Shown piece after piece: positions 25,986 through 34,813 of a stretch of 64,000 nt of DNA. Position numbers and translations under genes: made by a program. The stretch is taken from assembly GCA_020852595.1 (NCBI GenBank), contig JADZAK010000091.1, positions 1-64,000 on the forward strand, written 5' to 3'. A model generated the notes under the pieces. That model worked only from the letters and a program-made list of their open reading frames with translations. It was not told the origin of the DNA and ran no database searches. Within the stretch, counting starts at the first letter, position 1, and each line of letters begins with the position of its first letter. Source of the stretch: Rhodospirillaceae bacterium. Its GTDB lineage: Bacteria; Pseudomonadota; Alphaproteobacteria; Rhodospirillales; Rhodospirillaceae.

Positions 25986-27050
25986 TCAGACGATCTCGCC
26001 GCGTTCCGACATCACAATGGCGATGGGGCGCGTCTTCGGAAATTGAGACAGGGTGATCATGATCATCACCATCAGCGGGACCGAGAGAATCATCCCGGTG
26101 ATGCCCCAGATCGCGCCCCAGACCGACAGCGCGACGATCATCACGATGGGCGAGAGGTTCAACGTCCGTCCGGTGATGCGCGGTTCGATAAAGTTTTCCA
26201 CAAACGCTTGGATCGCCCAAAGGCTGCCGAGAACGAAGGCGGCCATGACGATCGACCCGAATTGGAGAAGCGCCAACAGCGTCGGGAACAGCATCGCGAT
26301 CGGCGAGCCGATATAAGGAATGAAGTTCAGAACGAATACAAGGAGCGCCCAGAAACCCGCGAAATCCACGTTGAAAAGCGTCAGGACGATATAACTGAGC
26401 ACGCCGTTCAGAAGGCTGATGCCGGTCTTGATCAGCATGTAGGTCTCGATCTTGGTTCCGATGTGCTTGAGGGTGGCGCGGATCGTCTGTTCGCGGCCCG
26501 GATGGGGGAACAGGAGGCTCAGTTTGCGGTCGAACATGCGCCGCTCGAGCAGCAGGAACGTGACGTAGGCCAGGACCTGGAAGGTGTTCGCGGCGATCGA
26601 CTGGAAAGCGAGCACAAACTGCTCGAGGACGTCCCGGATGTTAATTTCCTCCAGCACCGCCGTCAGGGTGATGGGGCGGTCCTGGTTGAGGTACTTGGCG
26701 GCAAGGTCGGTGACGTTTGCCAGCAACTCCTGGAGCTGCACCTGATAGCGGGGGGCGCCCTCCACGACCTGGCTGATGTTATTGGCAACCAACTGCACGA
26801 TCAGGCCGACCACCAGCACGACCGCGAGCACCGCGCCCGACAGGCCAAGCCATGATGGTGGGCGCCATTTGCCGATCCGCAACCGTTCGATCCGGTGGCC
26901 GAGCGCCGTGATCAGGTACGACACCAGGATTGCAAGGACGAGCGGGAGCAGAATCTGCTCACCGACCACGAGAAGGTAAACGGTCAGGGTGATCAGCCCC
27001 AAGGTCGCGACCGCGCTATAGAGGGGATTGTTCGTTACGTTCGCCGTCAT
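25986..27050 (-). CDS. AI-2E family (PerM/DUF20) membrane transporter
   Basis: A 354-residue inner-membrane protein with the usual layout of this family: a hydrophobic hairpin pair at 10-55, a helix near 65-90, a large soluble loop (about 90-150), then a C-terminal bundle. The conserved segment FWALLVFVLNFIPYIGSPIAMLFP and the later VENFIEPRITGRTLNLSP are diagnostic. Members have been linked to autoinducer-2 export or sodium/proton exchange, and substrate cannot be told from sequence. It starts six bases after the stop of the porin-like gene upstream, so it may be the last gene of that operon. Confidence 0.92.
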   Translation of the reverse strand: MTANVTNNPLYSAVATLGLITLTVYLLVVGEQILLPLVLAILVSYLITALGHRIERLRIGKWRPPSWLGLSGAVLAVVLVVGLIVQLVANNISQVVEGAPRYQVQLQELLANVTDLAAKYLNQDRPITLTAVLEEINIRDVLEQFVLAFQSIAANTFQVLAYVTFLLLERRMFDRKLSLLFPHPGREQTIRATLKHIGTKIETYMLIKTGISLLNGVLSYIVLTLFNVDFAGFWALLVFVLNFIPYIGSPIAMLFPTLLALLQFGSIVMAAFVLGSLWAIQAFVENFIEPRITGRTLNLSPIVMIVALSVWGAIWGITGMILSVPLMVMIMITLSQFPKTRPIAIVMSERGEIV

Positions 27051-27056
27051 GATTGG

Positions 27057-28337
27057 TCAGCCGCCTGTGCCAAAGAAGAAGCGATAGCTGGCCTGTAGCA
27101 CGGTTTCGTGCGCCTTGGCAGGAAAGCCGAGGTAGACCCGTTCCGGCCGCTGGCTATCAACATGCAGGACTTCGAGGGTCACACGCTGGCGCGCGGTCGG
27201 CCTGAAGACGTAGGCGGCCGTGACGCCGGTGCCGTGCTCGTTGTTGTTATCCGGGAAAGTATCGCCGTCGTCGGCGCCGAACCGCTCGAGGCGCAGGCTC
27301 AGGCGGTGCCGGCCCCAATCCTTGCTGACCAGAGCGTAAGCCGACCAGAAGTCGGTGTAGACGAGGCCCATGCGCGGCGCGGGGAGCGAAATGACGGTGG
27401 TCGTGCCGGTCATATATTGCGCGATGAAGGTGAAGTTCAGCCTCTCCGGCGAGGTGTAACCGACGCTCCAGAACCGCGTCCACCAGGCCCACTGTCCGTA
27501 TTCGATATCCCGGTCGTCGGCACGGTTGTCGTAGCGCAGCGCCTGGAGCCGGCCATAGCCGTCATGGGTCAGATGGGCGGCGGCGTAGTAGCCGAACCTT
27601 TCGTCGATCTCGTGGTAGGGCTCCTCGCTCATGGCCTGTTTGTCGAGGTTCGCGCCCGGACGGATGATGCGCACCGGCGGCAACGGCACCCGGTCGAAGA
27701 TGCCGACCTCGCGGTCGCTGAGGGCCCAGCCGCGCCAGGCCAGCAGCGTTCCCGCCGGGTCGTTGAATTTGAACAGCGCGCCGGTGACGCCGATCTCCAC
27801 CGCTTCATCCGGCCGCCATGAGAGGGCGCCTTCGCCGCCGATGGTGCGCAGTTCCTCGCCCACCCAGGTGTTGATGGCCGACGACGTGATCGTGTAGGGG
27901 CTGGTCCAGGCTAGGCCGTCGTTTTCCATCGAGATCGGCGGAAAGAAGATGCCGGCGCGCGCTTTGAAGGAAAATCGGGACGCCGGCGGCGTCTTGTAGG
28001 CGATATAGGCTTCCTGGAGGTCCATGGCGGGCCGCTGCTGGCTGCTCGCCGACAGTTGGATGAAACCCGACCAGTCGAAACCAAAACGAGGCTGGATGAC
28101 GAGGGCGCCTTCGGGCCGCGCGAGCACACCGGCTCCGCCGTCGGAACCCCACCGCACCTTGCCGAGGCCGCCGTCCTCCCAGCTCTTGGTCTGCGAGGTG
28201 AGGGCGAGCCGCGCGTCGAGAAGCCCCTTTACGTCCAGGTCGAACCACGGCGGCAGGGCGGAATCGTCCGCGGCCTGCGCGCGGCCGGCCGCGAGCAGGC
28301 CCGTGATCAGCAGGGAAACGACGCCGCGTCGTTGCAT
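27057..28337 (-). CDS. Outer-membrane beta-barrel (porin-like) protein
   Basis: A 426-residue protein with a clear signal peptide ending in A-Q-A near residue 22. The mature part has alternating hydrophobic/polar beta strands rich in aromatic residues, for example RFGFDWSGFIQLSASS, RFSFKARAGIFFPPI and ETVLQASYRFFFG at the C-terminus. This pattern indicates an outer-membrane barrel. I do not recognise a specific family. It lies directly downstream of the membrane EAL protein (50 bases) and of the cupredoxin gene, suggesting a joint role. Substrate specificity cannot be read. Confidence 0.72.
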   Translation of the reverse strand: MQRRGVVSLLITGLLAAGRAQAADDSALPPWFDLDVKGLLDARLALTSQTKSWEDGGLGKVRWGSDGGAGVLARPEGALVIQPRFGFDWSGFIQLSASSQQRPAMDLQEAYIAYKTPPASRFSFKARAGIFFPPISMENDGLAWTSPYTITSSAINTWVGEELRTIGGEGALSWRPDEAVEIGVTGALFKFNDPAGTLLAWRGWALSDREVGIFDRVPLPPVRIIRPGANLDKQAMSEEPYHEIDERFGYYAAAHLTHDGYGRLQALRYDNRADDRDIEYGQWAWWTRFWSVGYTSPERLNFTFIAQYMTGTTTVISLPAPRMGLVYTDFWSAYALVSKDWGRHRLSLRLERFGADDGDTFPDNNNEHGTGVTAAYVFRPTARQRVTLEVLHVDSQRPERVYLGFPAKAHETVLQASYRFFFGTGG

Positions 28338-28387
28338 GGTCCCTTAACACCCCATCGGCCCGGGCCGAGCGGCCGGGCGCTCTCCCC

Positions 28388-30820
28388 TTATTCTCCGGAC
28401 GCCATGGCCGCGTCTTGCGGTTCCCCACGGCCGCGCGCCCAACGCGACGTCGTGACGAACTTCGCGAACGCGTCGGCCGGTATCGGTCTGCTTACGAAGT
28501 AGCCCTGGGCCGTCTCGCAGCCGTAGGCCTTCAGGATTTCGAGCGACGGCGCGTCTTCCACGCCTTCGGCGGTGACCTTGAGGCCCAGGTTGTGGCCGAG
28601 GTCGATGGTGGACCGGACGAGGATTTCGTCGCCGCGGCTGCTCGCGAGCTTCAGCACAAAGGATTTATCGATCTTGATCTCGTGCACCGGCAGGCTGCGC
28701 AGGTAGGCCATCGACGAATAGCCCGTTCCGTAGTCATCGATCGACAACGTGAGGCCCATCTCGTTCAGGTGCTTCATCACATCGAGCGCGTGCAAGGGGT
28801 CCTGCATCACCGCGCTTTCCGTGATTTCCAGGATCAGGTTCCGGGCCGGCACATCGTGCGCGGCCATCAGGCGCGCAATGTCCGACGGCAGGTTGCGGTT
28901 ACCAAGATCCTTGGCCGACAGGTTGATCGCCACTTTGACGTCGATCCCCGCGTCCAGCCATTCGCGCAGCTGCTTGACCGCCGCCTCCAGCACCCAGGCC
29001 GTCAGCTTCTGGATGTTTCCGGTTTTCTCGGCCAGCGGGATGAAGGAATCCGGCGCCATGAAGCCGCGCTTCGGATGGATCCAGCGGATGAGCGCCTCCG
29101 CGGCGTTCACGGTGTCGGACGACAGGTCGACCTTGGGCTGGAAATAGAGCTGGAACTGCCCTTCATCGAGACCCGCGCGCAACTCGCTCATCATCGACAG
29201 GCGCTCGGGTTTGTGCGGGTCGAGTTCCGAATCGTAGGCGGAGTAGGGCCGGCCCAGGCGCTTGGCTTCAAAGATCGCCGTATCCGCATGCTGCATCAGC
29301 GTGCGCGCCGACGTGCCGTGCTCGGGGTACCGCGCCTCGCCGAGAGTGGCGGTCACGTCGATGTTGAACCCCGCCACACTGATGGCGTTGTCGAACAGCG
29401 CCAGGACCCGATGCGCCGTCTGCGACACGCTGGCGCTGTTGTCGCTGTCGAGGACCATCGCGAACATGTTGTTCGCATGCCGCGCGACGGCATTCGGTTC
29501 AGGGATAATCTGTTTCAGCGACTTGCCGACCTTGCGGATCAGCTGTTCGCCTGTGTCGTGGCCGAGGGTGCTGTTGATTTCCGAGAAGCGGCCCAATTGC
29601 AGCAGGAAGACACTGAAGTCGCTGTGCGCGTTGTGACGCGCGATGATCAGATCGGACACATGCCCTTCGAACGAGACGCGGTTGGGCAGTCCGGAATGAG
29701 CGTCGTGGCGGGCCTGATAGGCGATACGCGCCTCGCGCTCGGCGATGCCTTCCATCATCTGATTGAACGTCTCGGACAGCCGCCCGATTTCATCGCGCTG
29801 GGCGACGTTGACCTTCTCGTCGTAGCGGCCCGCCTGGATACGCCGGGCGGCGACATCGAGGGTGCGGATCGGCTTTGCGATGGAGCGGGCGATGAACACC
29901 GCGCCTCCCAGGGAAAGGATAAGCGCCGCGCCCGCGACGCCCAGAAGCAAGACGAACAACGGCTGGTAGGGTTTCAGGGCAACGTCCAGCGAGTACTGCA
30001 GGATCGCCTCTACGCCCGCGGCCCCGCGCGGGGCCGGCAAATTGGCGACCAGCGTCACATAGTCGCTGCCGCCGAGGGTGACCGAGGCGGGTTCGCCCTG
30101 GAAGCGGCTTTCCTGGGAGATCGCGGCGATAAGCTCGTCCTTCAGCGCCGGGGCGAGAGTCGAGGCCGCGCCCTGCCACTGACCGGTGGTGTTCTTGAAG
30201 GCGAAGGTGATCTCGATCGGGATCGTGGTGGTGCGCTGGAGTTCGGTCGCGAACGGGTCGCCGATCTCGAGGCCCACGACGATCCAGGCGATGGGCACCG
30301 GCGCTTTGATGGGCACGACCACGAGGCGATAGAGATGATTGTCGAGCACGGCCGTCGCCGCCGCGCGTTCTTCGTTCTCGGCGGTCTCGATCATGTCCTT
30401 GAACGGGAAGACGCCGTCGATCGATCCGATGGTCACGATATCGCCGGTTTCGGCGGCGTCGACCGCCGAGCCCGTGTCGGCGAGGATCTTGCCGTCGAGC
30501 GCGAGAAGGAAAAAGCGGTCGGCGTGGAACCGGTGGCCGAGGTTATGCAGCGCCGACAGGATCGTCGGGCGGTCATCGGTGGAAAAGGCCTGCCGGAAGC
30601 CGTAGTCGGACGCGAGAATGGTCGCGCCCTCGGCGAGCGTATCCGCGGTGGCCGCGACGCGCTGATTGAAAATGTCGTTGGTATCGATGAGCTGTTGGCG
30701 CGCCTGGTCGAAAATGTTGTCGCGGATCGCGTTCTGCACCAGGAAGAAGGTGAACGCTTCGACCAACGCGAACAAAATCCACGAGAAAAAGACGAGGCGT
30801 GTTTGGAAGCTGCGAAACAC
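28388..30820 (-). CDS. Membrane c-di-GMP phosphodiesterase (sensor-HAMP-GGDEF*-EAL)
   Basis: An 810-residue inner-membrane protein. A first helix (about 10-28) and a second (about 290-315) flank a periplasmic sensor domain that looks Cache-like. A HAMP domain follows, then a GGDEF domain whose signature has decayed to ANNMF, so cyclase activity is not expected. The EAL domain keeps AEALIRW, NLSAKDL, ITESAVM, IDDYGTGYSS and KIDKSFV, all residues needed for metal binding and hydrolysis. It should break down c-di-GMP in response to a periplasmic cue. Genes for a periplasmic cupredoxin (upstream) and an outer-membrane barrel (downstream) flank it at short distance. Confidence 0.92.
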   Translation of the reverse strand: MFRSFQTRLVFFSWILFALVEAFTFFLVQNAIRDNIFDQARQQLIDTNDIFNQRVAATADTLAEGATILASDYGFRQAFSTDDRPTILSALHNLGHRFHADRFFLLALDGKILADTGSAVDAAETGDIVTIGSIDGVFPFKDMIETAENEERAAATAVLDNHLYRLVVVPIKAPVPIAWIVVGLEIGDPFATELQRTTTIPIEITFAFKNTTGQWQGAASTLAPALKDELIAAISQESRFQGEPASVTLGGSDYVTLVANLPAPRGAAGVEAILQYSLDVALKPYQPLFVLLLGVAGAALILSLGGAVFIARSIAKPIRTLDVAARRIQAGRYDEKVNVAQRDEIGRLSETFNQMMEGIAEREARIAYQARHDAHSGLPNRVSFEGHVSDLIIARHNAHSDFSVFLLQLGRFSEINSTLGHDTGEQLIRKVGKSLKQIIPEPNAVARHANNMFAMVLDSDNSASVSQTAHRVLALFDNAISVAGFNIDVTATLGEARYPEHGTSARTLMQHADTAIFEAKRLGRPYSAYDSELDPHKPERLSMMSELRAGLDEGQFQLYFQPKVDLSSDTVNAAEALIRWIHPKRGFMAPDSFIPLAEKTGNIQKLTAWVLEAAVKQLREWLDAGIDVKVAINLSAKDLGNRNLPSDIARLMAAHDVPARNLILEITESAVMQDPLHALDVMKHLNEMGLTLSIDDYGTGYSSMAYLRSLPVHEIKIDKSFVLKLASSRGDEILVRSTIDLGHNLGLKVTAEGVEDAPSLEILKAYGCETAQGYFVSRPIPADAFAKFVTTSRWARGRGEPQDAAMASGE

Positions 30821-30836
30821 GGTGCTTCCCCCGCGC

Positions 30837-31520
30837 TCAGTAAGCTTTTTCGTCGAACGCGCCGGGTTTGCGCTGTCCGCGGGCGTTCTTCAAACGCAGC
30901 TCGAGCTTGACGTCGATGTTGCCGTCGGCGCCGACCGCGATGTCCTGGGTCGGACTCGCCCCGCGCTGGTTGGGATGCCAGGCTGAAACGGTATAGGCGC
31001 CGGCGGGCAGGCCTTTGAGCTGCGCGGTGCCGTCGTGACCGGTCGTGCCGAAGTAAGGGCCCGGTGTCACGTAGACGTAGGCGAGCATGTTGTCGTGGAT
31101 GTTGCAGCCGACCGGCACGGCGCCCGGCTTGTCGAACACGACGCTGCCGATCTCGCCGCTGCCGTAAAGTTTGAGCTCGAATGTTTTCGCGGTGGAGAAG
31201 GAATAGACCTGGTGCCGGAAAGAGTCGTGATTGGGAAAGTCGACCGTCGTTCCCGCCTGCACGGCGAGCACGAAGGGGATGAATTGCTTTCCTTCCTGGA
31301 TCATCACGGCCTTTGTCCCGGGTTTGGCCGGAACGACCGCGCCGCTTGCCGCCGGGACGGCGGTGATGACGGCATCACCGATGGCTTCGCCGCCGGGAGT
31401 CACGACGCGGCCCGAGACGCCGCCCGCACAGGCAGGCGTGCAGGCGCCGATCACAGCTAACAGCGTGATAATCCACCGGAATGCCGGTCGCGATGCTTCC
31501 ACCGCTATGCTCTCCTTCAT
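30837..31520 (-). CDS. Periplasmic cupredoxin-like protein (methylamine-utilisation-type annotation)
   Basis: A 227-residue exported protein with a signal peptide ending near residue 32. A complete type-1 copper ligand set is visible: His103 (SFRHQVYSF), Cys139, His142 and Met145 (GCNIHDNM). A small beta-sandwich resembling carboxypeptidase regulatory domains follows (LKGLPAGAYTVSAWHPN). Such proteins are often named methylamine utilisation proteins without proof. No mau genes are here. The ATG at 31520 lacks a good ribosome site, while GTG at 31502 has AAGGAG upstream and may be the true start. It leads a set with the EAL protein and the outer-membrane barrel. Confidence 0.85.
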   Translation of the reverse strand: MKESIAVEASRPAFRWIITLLAVIGACTPACAGGVSGRVVTPGGEAIGDAVITAVPAASGAVVPAKPGTKAVMIQEGKQFIPFVLAVQAGTTVDFPNHDSFRHQVYSFSTAKTFELKLYGSGEIGSVVFDKPGAVPVGCNIHDNMLAYVYVTPGPYFGTTGHDGTAQLKGLPAGAYTVSAWHPNQRGASPTQDIAVGADGNIDVKLELRLKNARGQRKPGAFDEKAY

Positions 31521-31543
31521 TGGGGGGCATTATCGCTGGGGTT

Positions 31544-31584
31544 AAAAACGAAAACCAGCGCAGACCCGGGGTCTGCGCTGGTTT
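31544..31584 (-). terminator. Strong terminator of the sapC gene
   Basis: A perfect 15-base-pair stem (31552-31566 with 31570-31584) has a three-base loop. Read on the minus strand it is followed by TTTTCGTTTTT. It lies 50 bases after the sapC stop and insulates it from the cupredoxin gene. Confidence 0.88.
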
Positions 31585-31633
31585 CTAAAGCTAGAAATCT
31601 AATCCCCGCTAGGGGTTAGCGTACCCGACGCCA

Positions 31634-32419
31634 CTAGGCCTGGGGCGGAGTGACGATCGAGGGCGGGATCCAGCCGCGCGTGTTGCGCATCATCAGCATT
31701 TCCCAGTTATTCATGGACTGCAGATGGAAGTACACGGCGTGCATGTAGCCCTTCTTCCACCACTCGACGATGGTGGCTTCCGGCAGCTGACGGAACTTCT
31801 CTTCGCTGACGCGCTTGAAGGTCGCGATGGATTCAACCTTGCCGGGCTCGACTTCCGCCTGGAGGGTCGACTCTTCGATGAGATCGGCGGCCTTCAGGGC
31901 GGCGGACAGGTCGCGCGTATACATATGAGCGTTGTGGAACTGCTCGCCGAGTTCCACGGCCTGCTTGATCACCGGCGTGTCCTTGCCGTCTTCGAACAAA
32001 ACGCGGGCGTCGGTCTTGCTGGAGCGGCCGGCGCGGTCGATGCCAAGGCGCAGCATTTCATCGCCCTGCTGGCCGAGCAGGATGAACGGATAGCGGCGGA
32101 TGTAGGCGGGCACGTAAGCGCCGCGTTCCCAGTGACCGTCGCGATCGACGAACAGGTTGGTGTTGGGCTGGAAGCCCAGAACAGCCGTCGGAACCACGTC
32201 GCCCAGGAAGATGATCGGGAAATGACGGGCGGCCATCATGAATTCCGGCGCCGTCAGCGGCACGGTGTTGGCGCGCGCGGCGAACGTGAAGTCGTGTTCC
32301 GGACGGATTTTCCAATCCGGCTGCAGCGAGGCCGCGACCGGCATCGGCTCGGTGTAGAAGAGCGGCACGGCGCCCGGCGGCGGCGCTGCGGCGGTATTGT
32401 CTTGAGCGTTCTCGGACAC
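31634..32419 (-). CDS. SapC-family protein
   Basis: A 261-residue protein matching the SapC family: PLFYTEPMPV near the start, then FPIIFLGD, LGFQPNTNLFVDRDGHWERGAYVPAYIRRYPF in the middle, and a C-terminal helical half ending NNWEMLMMRNT. SapC was named from the Campylobacter S-layer locus, but most members in alphaproteobacteria are soluble proteins of unknown function, often near TonB receptors or sugar genes. No S-layer genes are adjacent. It is monocistronic with its own strong terminator. There is no signal peptide. Confidence 0.88.
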   Translation of the reverse strand: MSENAQDNTAAAPPPGAVPLFYTEPMPVAASLQPDWKIRPEHDFTFAARANTVPLTAPEFMMAARHFPIIFLGDVVPTAVLGFQPNTNLFVDRDGHWERGAYVPAYIRRYPFILLGQQGDEMLRLGIDRAGRSSKTDARVLFEDGKDTPVIKQAVELGEQFHNAHMYTRDLSAALKAADLIEESTLQAEVEPGKVESIATFKRVSEEKFRQLPEATIVEWWKKGYMHAVYFHLQSMNNWEMLMMRNTRGWIPPSIVTPPQA

Positions 32420-32536
32420 GACGAACTATCCCCCAGAGAGACTTATGAAATTGTGTGGGCCAGATGACTGGCGGGTGGCGAGGATAGAGCCCGGTCCTCC
32501 AAACGCAAGGCCTGTTTTCTCTGCTATTTCAGCCGT

Positions 32537-33175
32537 TTACGGCTTCGGCTGGGCCGAAATACGGCGCATGTGCGCGAAGTAGTGCCACAGGAAGATGGCC
32601 ACGCTCGACCGATAGGGCCGCCAGGGCGCGCCGAGAGTTTCGCAGACATCTGGCGCCGGACGGCCCTCGAGGCCATGGAGCATGCGGACGGCGTGCTGGA
32701 TTGCGAGGTCGCCGACCGGCCAAATGTCGGGGCGGCCCATGCCGAACAGAAGATAAATGTCGGCAGTCCAGTCGCCGATGCCTTTGAACGCGGTCAACGT
32801 CGCGCGCACCTCTTCGTCGGGCGCGCGGGCGAGGGCGCGGAAATTCAGCTTTCCTCCGGCCGCCGCCTCCGCGAGGCCGAGCGCATAGCGGGTTTTCGGC
32901 CCGCTCATGCCGCCCGCGCGCAGGCCTTCTTCCCCGAGCGCGAGGACGCTCCGCGGCGTCACGCGCCCGCCCGCAGCCTTCTTCAGCTTCGCCCAAATCG
33001 CGGCGCCGGCGGCGGTGGAGACCTGTTGATCGACGATGATGTGGATGAGCGTTGCGAAGCCCGGTTCCATGCCGCGCGCCTGGGGAAGTCCCGCGAGTTT
33101 GATGGCGCCGGACAAACGTTTGTCCCGGCGGCGCAGGATGCCGAGATGGCGATGAAGTTCATCCTGGGGCAGCAT
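32537..33175 (-). CDS. DNA-3-methyladenine glycosylase II family (AlkA-like)
   Basis: A 212-residue base-excision-repair enzyme of the HhH-GPD superfamily. The helix-hairpin-helix reads LTAFKGIGDWTADIYLLFGM, and the catalytic aspartate is in WPVGDLAIQ. It removes alkylated purines from DNA. The protein is the short form without the N-terminal AlkA domain. The ATG at 33175 lies two bases after the yaaA stop, so both are one operon; an in-frame start at 33205 would overlap yaaA and is less likely. Confidence 0.92.
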   Translation of the reverse strand: MLPQDELHRHLGILRRRDKRLSGAIKLAGLPQARGMEPGFATLIHIIVDQQVSTAAGAAIWAKLKKAAGGRVTPRSVLALGEEGLRAGGMSGPKTRYALGLAEAAAGGKLNFRALARAPDEEVRATLTAFKGIGDWTADIYLLFGMGRPDIWPVGDLAIQHAVRMLHGLEGRPAPDVCETLGAPWRPYRSSVAIFLWHYFAHMRRISAQPKP

Positions 33176-33177
33176 CG

Positions 33178-33948
33178 CTACTTCGCTTTCCGGCTGAAGA
33201 CCCACTGCGCGCCTTGCGAGGCCTTGGCGTCGAAGGCGTAGCCGGCCGTGTCGAAGCGCTTGAGGTCCTCGGGCTTTGCCAAGCGATGCTGCACGATGTA
33301 GCGCGCCATGAGGCCACGCGCTTTCTTGGCCATGAAGCTTACGATCTGCGCCTTCCCGTTTTTTATCTCTTTGAAAACGGGTTGGACGATGGGCGCGGCA
33401 AGCGCGCTTTCATCCACCGCCGACCAGTATTCGTCCGAAGCGAGATTGACGAAGGTGGGATCCTTCATCGGCGCTGTCAGGCGATTGAGGTACGCCGCGA
33501 CGCTTTCATTCCAGAAGGCGTACAGGTCCGCGCCGCGCTCGTTTTTCAGGCGTGTTCCCATCTCGAGGCGATAGGGCTGGATCGCATCGAGCGGGCGCAG
33601 CACGCCGTAGAGCCCCGACAAAATCGCCACATGGTCTTGTGCGAATGCGATGTCGGCCGCGCTTAAGGTCTTGGCGTCGAAGCCCATATACACGTCGCCG
33701 GCGAACGCGAAGATCGCGGGCTTGGTCCCGGCCTTGTTCTTCGCGTCGAAGCTTTGAAAGCGTTCGAAATTCAGCTCGGCCAATTTAGGACTGATATCCA
33801 TGAGCCGGCGAAGATCGGCCCGCGTGAGCGCCTTGCCGCGCGCGGCAAGGATCGCGGTGTCCTTGAGCAGGCCCGGCTGGGTCGGTTTGGCGAAGTCCGG
33901 CGGCGGCGCGAAGTCCAGCCGTTTGGCCGGCGAAAGAAGGGCAAGCAA
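33178..33948 (-). CDS. yaaA: Peroxide stress protein YaaA (DUF328)
   Basis: A 256-residue protein with all main family blocks: LLSPAKRLDF at the start, FNGDVY-like FAGDVYMGF, ILSGLYGVLRPLDAIQPYRLEMG, NLASDEYWSAV, and KKARGLMARYI. YaaA lowers free iron and limits hydroxyl-radical damage to DNA during peroxide stress in Escherichia coli, and has a DNA-binding fold related to helix-hairpin-helix proteins. Its direct coupling to an AlkA-like DNA glycosylase fits a DNA-protection unit. A leading weak promoter region (33949-34056) has no obvious OxyR site. Confidence 0.95.
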   Translation of the reverse strand: MLALLSPAKRLDFAPPPDFAKPTQPGLLKDTAILAARGKALTRADLRRLMDISPKLAELNFERFQSFDAKNKAGTKPAIFAFAGDVYMGFDAKTLSAADIAFAQDHVAILSGLYGVLRPLDAIQPYRLEMGTRLKNERGADLYAFWNESVAAYLNRLTAPMKDPTFVNLASDEYWSAVDESALAAPIVQPVFKEIKNGKAQIVSFMAKKARGLMARYIVQHRLAKPEDLKRFDTAGYAFDAKASQGAQWVFSRKAK

Positions 33949-34056
33949 CAGGGTATGTCGGTTTCAAGTGGGGGCGGCGTCCGTTTTAACAGGCGCCGGC
34001 GCCGCTTGCGATGCTTCTTTGTCCGCTCTTGTCGATGCCTTCAGGTCCGAAATCGG

Positions 34057-34716
34057 TCACGGCTGGAATTCCGATCGATTGAGCGACGCTTCCCAAATCC
34101 CGTCGGGGTTTTTGCAAGCGAGCGTGCTTGCGCGTTCTTCACTTTCAGTGATTTTGATCGTTTGAACGAACGTGCGGCAGAGGAAGCCGCCCATCGCGTT
34201 TTCAGTCTCGGCCATGGCGCTTCCCGTCCGGCCGCTGTCTTCCCAAAAGATGGTTTCGCCAACCGGCGCCGTGAAGGCCTCCGTTTGCGCCGCGTGCTGT
34301 AATGCCGCCTGATCTTTCGTAAGCTGCGCGAGAACGGCGGCCGGCAATATGTCCAGCGTCTCCGACGGCGCTCCCTCCGCCTTGGCTTTCTTTACAAGGT
34401 CCGCGTTTTGTTTGGCGATGCGTGCATTTTGCGCGCGGCGCTGCCGCACGGCTTGCGAGGCGGCGCGCGTTTGTGCGGCCGCGCGTGAGACTTGCCGGGC
34501 GGTTTGCGCGGAGGCGGCCGAACTCGCGGCCATGTTTTGGCTGACGACCTTGAGATCTTGAGAAACGACCCGGGCCGTCGTCGCAATGGGTGAGATCGCC
34601 GCCGCGGTCGTTTGACGCGCCACATGCGGCAATATCCCGCAACCCGCAACGGATGCGGCCGCCGCCAGCACGATCGTCAATCGGACCTGAAATTTCCCCA
34701 CGAAGTACGCCCCCAA
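34057..34716 (-). CDS. Exported lipoprotein with RT0821/Lpp0805-like C-terminal domain
   Basis: A lipobox V-A-G-C lies near residue 26 after a hydrophobic segment, so this is a probable lipoprotein. The start is TTG at 34716 or GTG at 34701; neither has a clear ribosome site. The middle (about 40-125) is Ala/Gln/Arg-rich and predicted coiled-coil. The C-terminal 65 residues (GETIFWEDSGRTGSA, then GGFLCRTFVQTI and LACKNPDGIWE) resemble the RT0821/Lpp0805 surface-protein domain. The next gene upstream carries the same type of domain, so the two look like a paralogous pair in tandem. Function is unknown. Confidence 0.65.
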   Translation of the reverse strand: MGAYFVGKFQVRLTIVLAAAASVAGCGILPHVARQTTAAAISPIATTARVVSQDLKVVSQNMAASSAASAQTARQVSRAAAQTRAASQAVRQRRAQNARIAKQNADLVKKAKAEGAPSETLDILPAAVLAQLTKDQAALQHAAQTEAFTAPVGETIFWEDSGRTGSAMAETENAMGGFLCRTFVQTIKITESEERASTLACKNPDGIWEASLNRSEFQP

Positions 34717-34771
34717 GCGCGTGAGGGCACTATAAAGGGGGCGCTCGGGAAATTTAATGGGTTAATCGGCG

Positions 34772-34805
34772 CCCGAAGCGGAATAGGACCGCTTCGGGGT
34801 CCTAT
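34772..34805 (-). promoter_or_regulatory. Two mutually exclusive stem-loops between tandem surface-protein genes
   Basis: CCCGAAGCGG (34772-34781) pairs perfectly with CCGCTTCGGG (34789-34798). ATAGGACC (34783-34790) pairs perfectly with GGTCCTAT (34798-34805). The two stems share bases, so only one can form. No T-run follows, so this may be an attenuator-like or 3'-end processing structure rather than a simple terminator. Confidence 0.45.
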
Positions 34806-34813
34806 CGGAAAGC

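Noticed and set aside
28415..30910. An 831-codon open frame antisense to the EAL protein gene
   Set aside because: Arg/Asp/His-rich shadow of a real coding sequence with all catalytic motifs on the other strand.
30837..31520. Methylamine utilisation function for the cupredoxin-like protein
   Set aside because: No methylamine dehydrogenase or mau genes are present; the name is inherited from weak family annotation.
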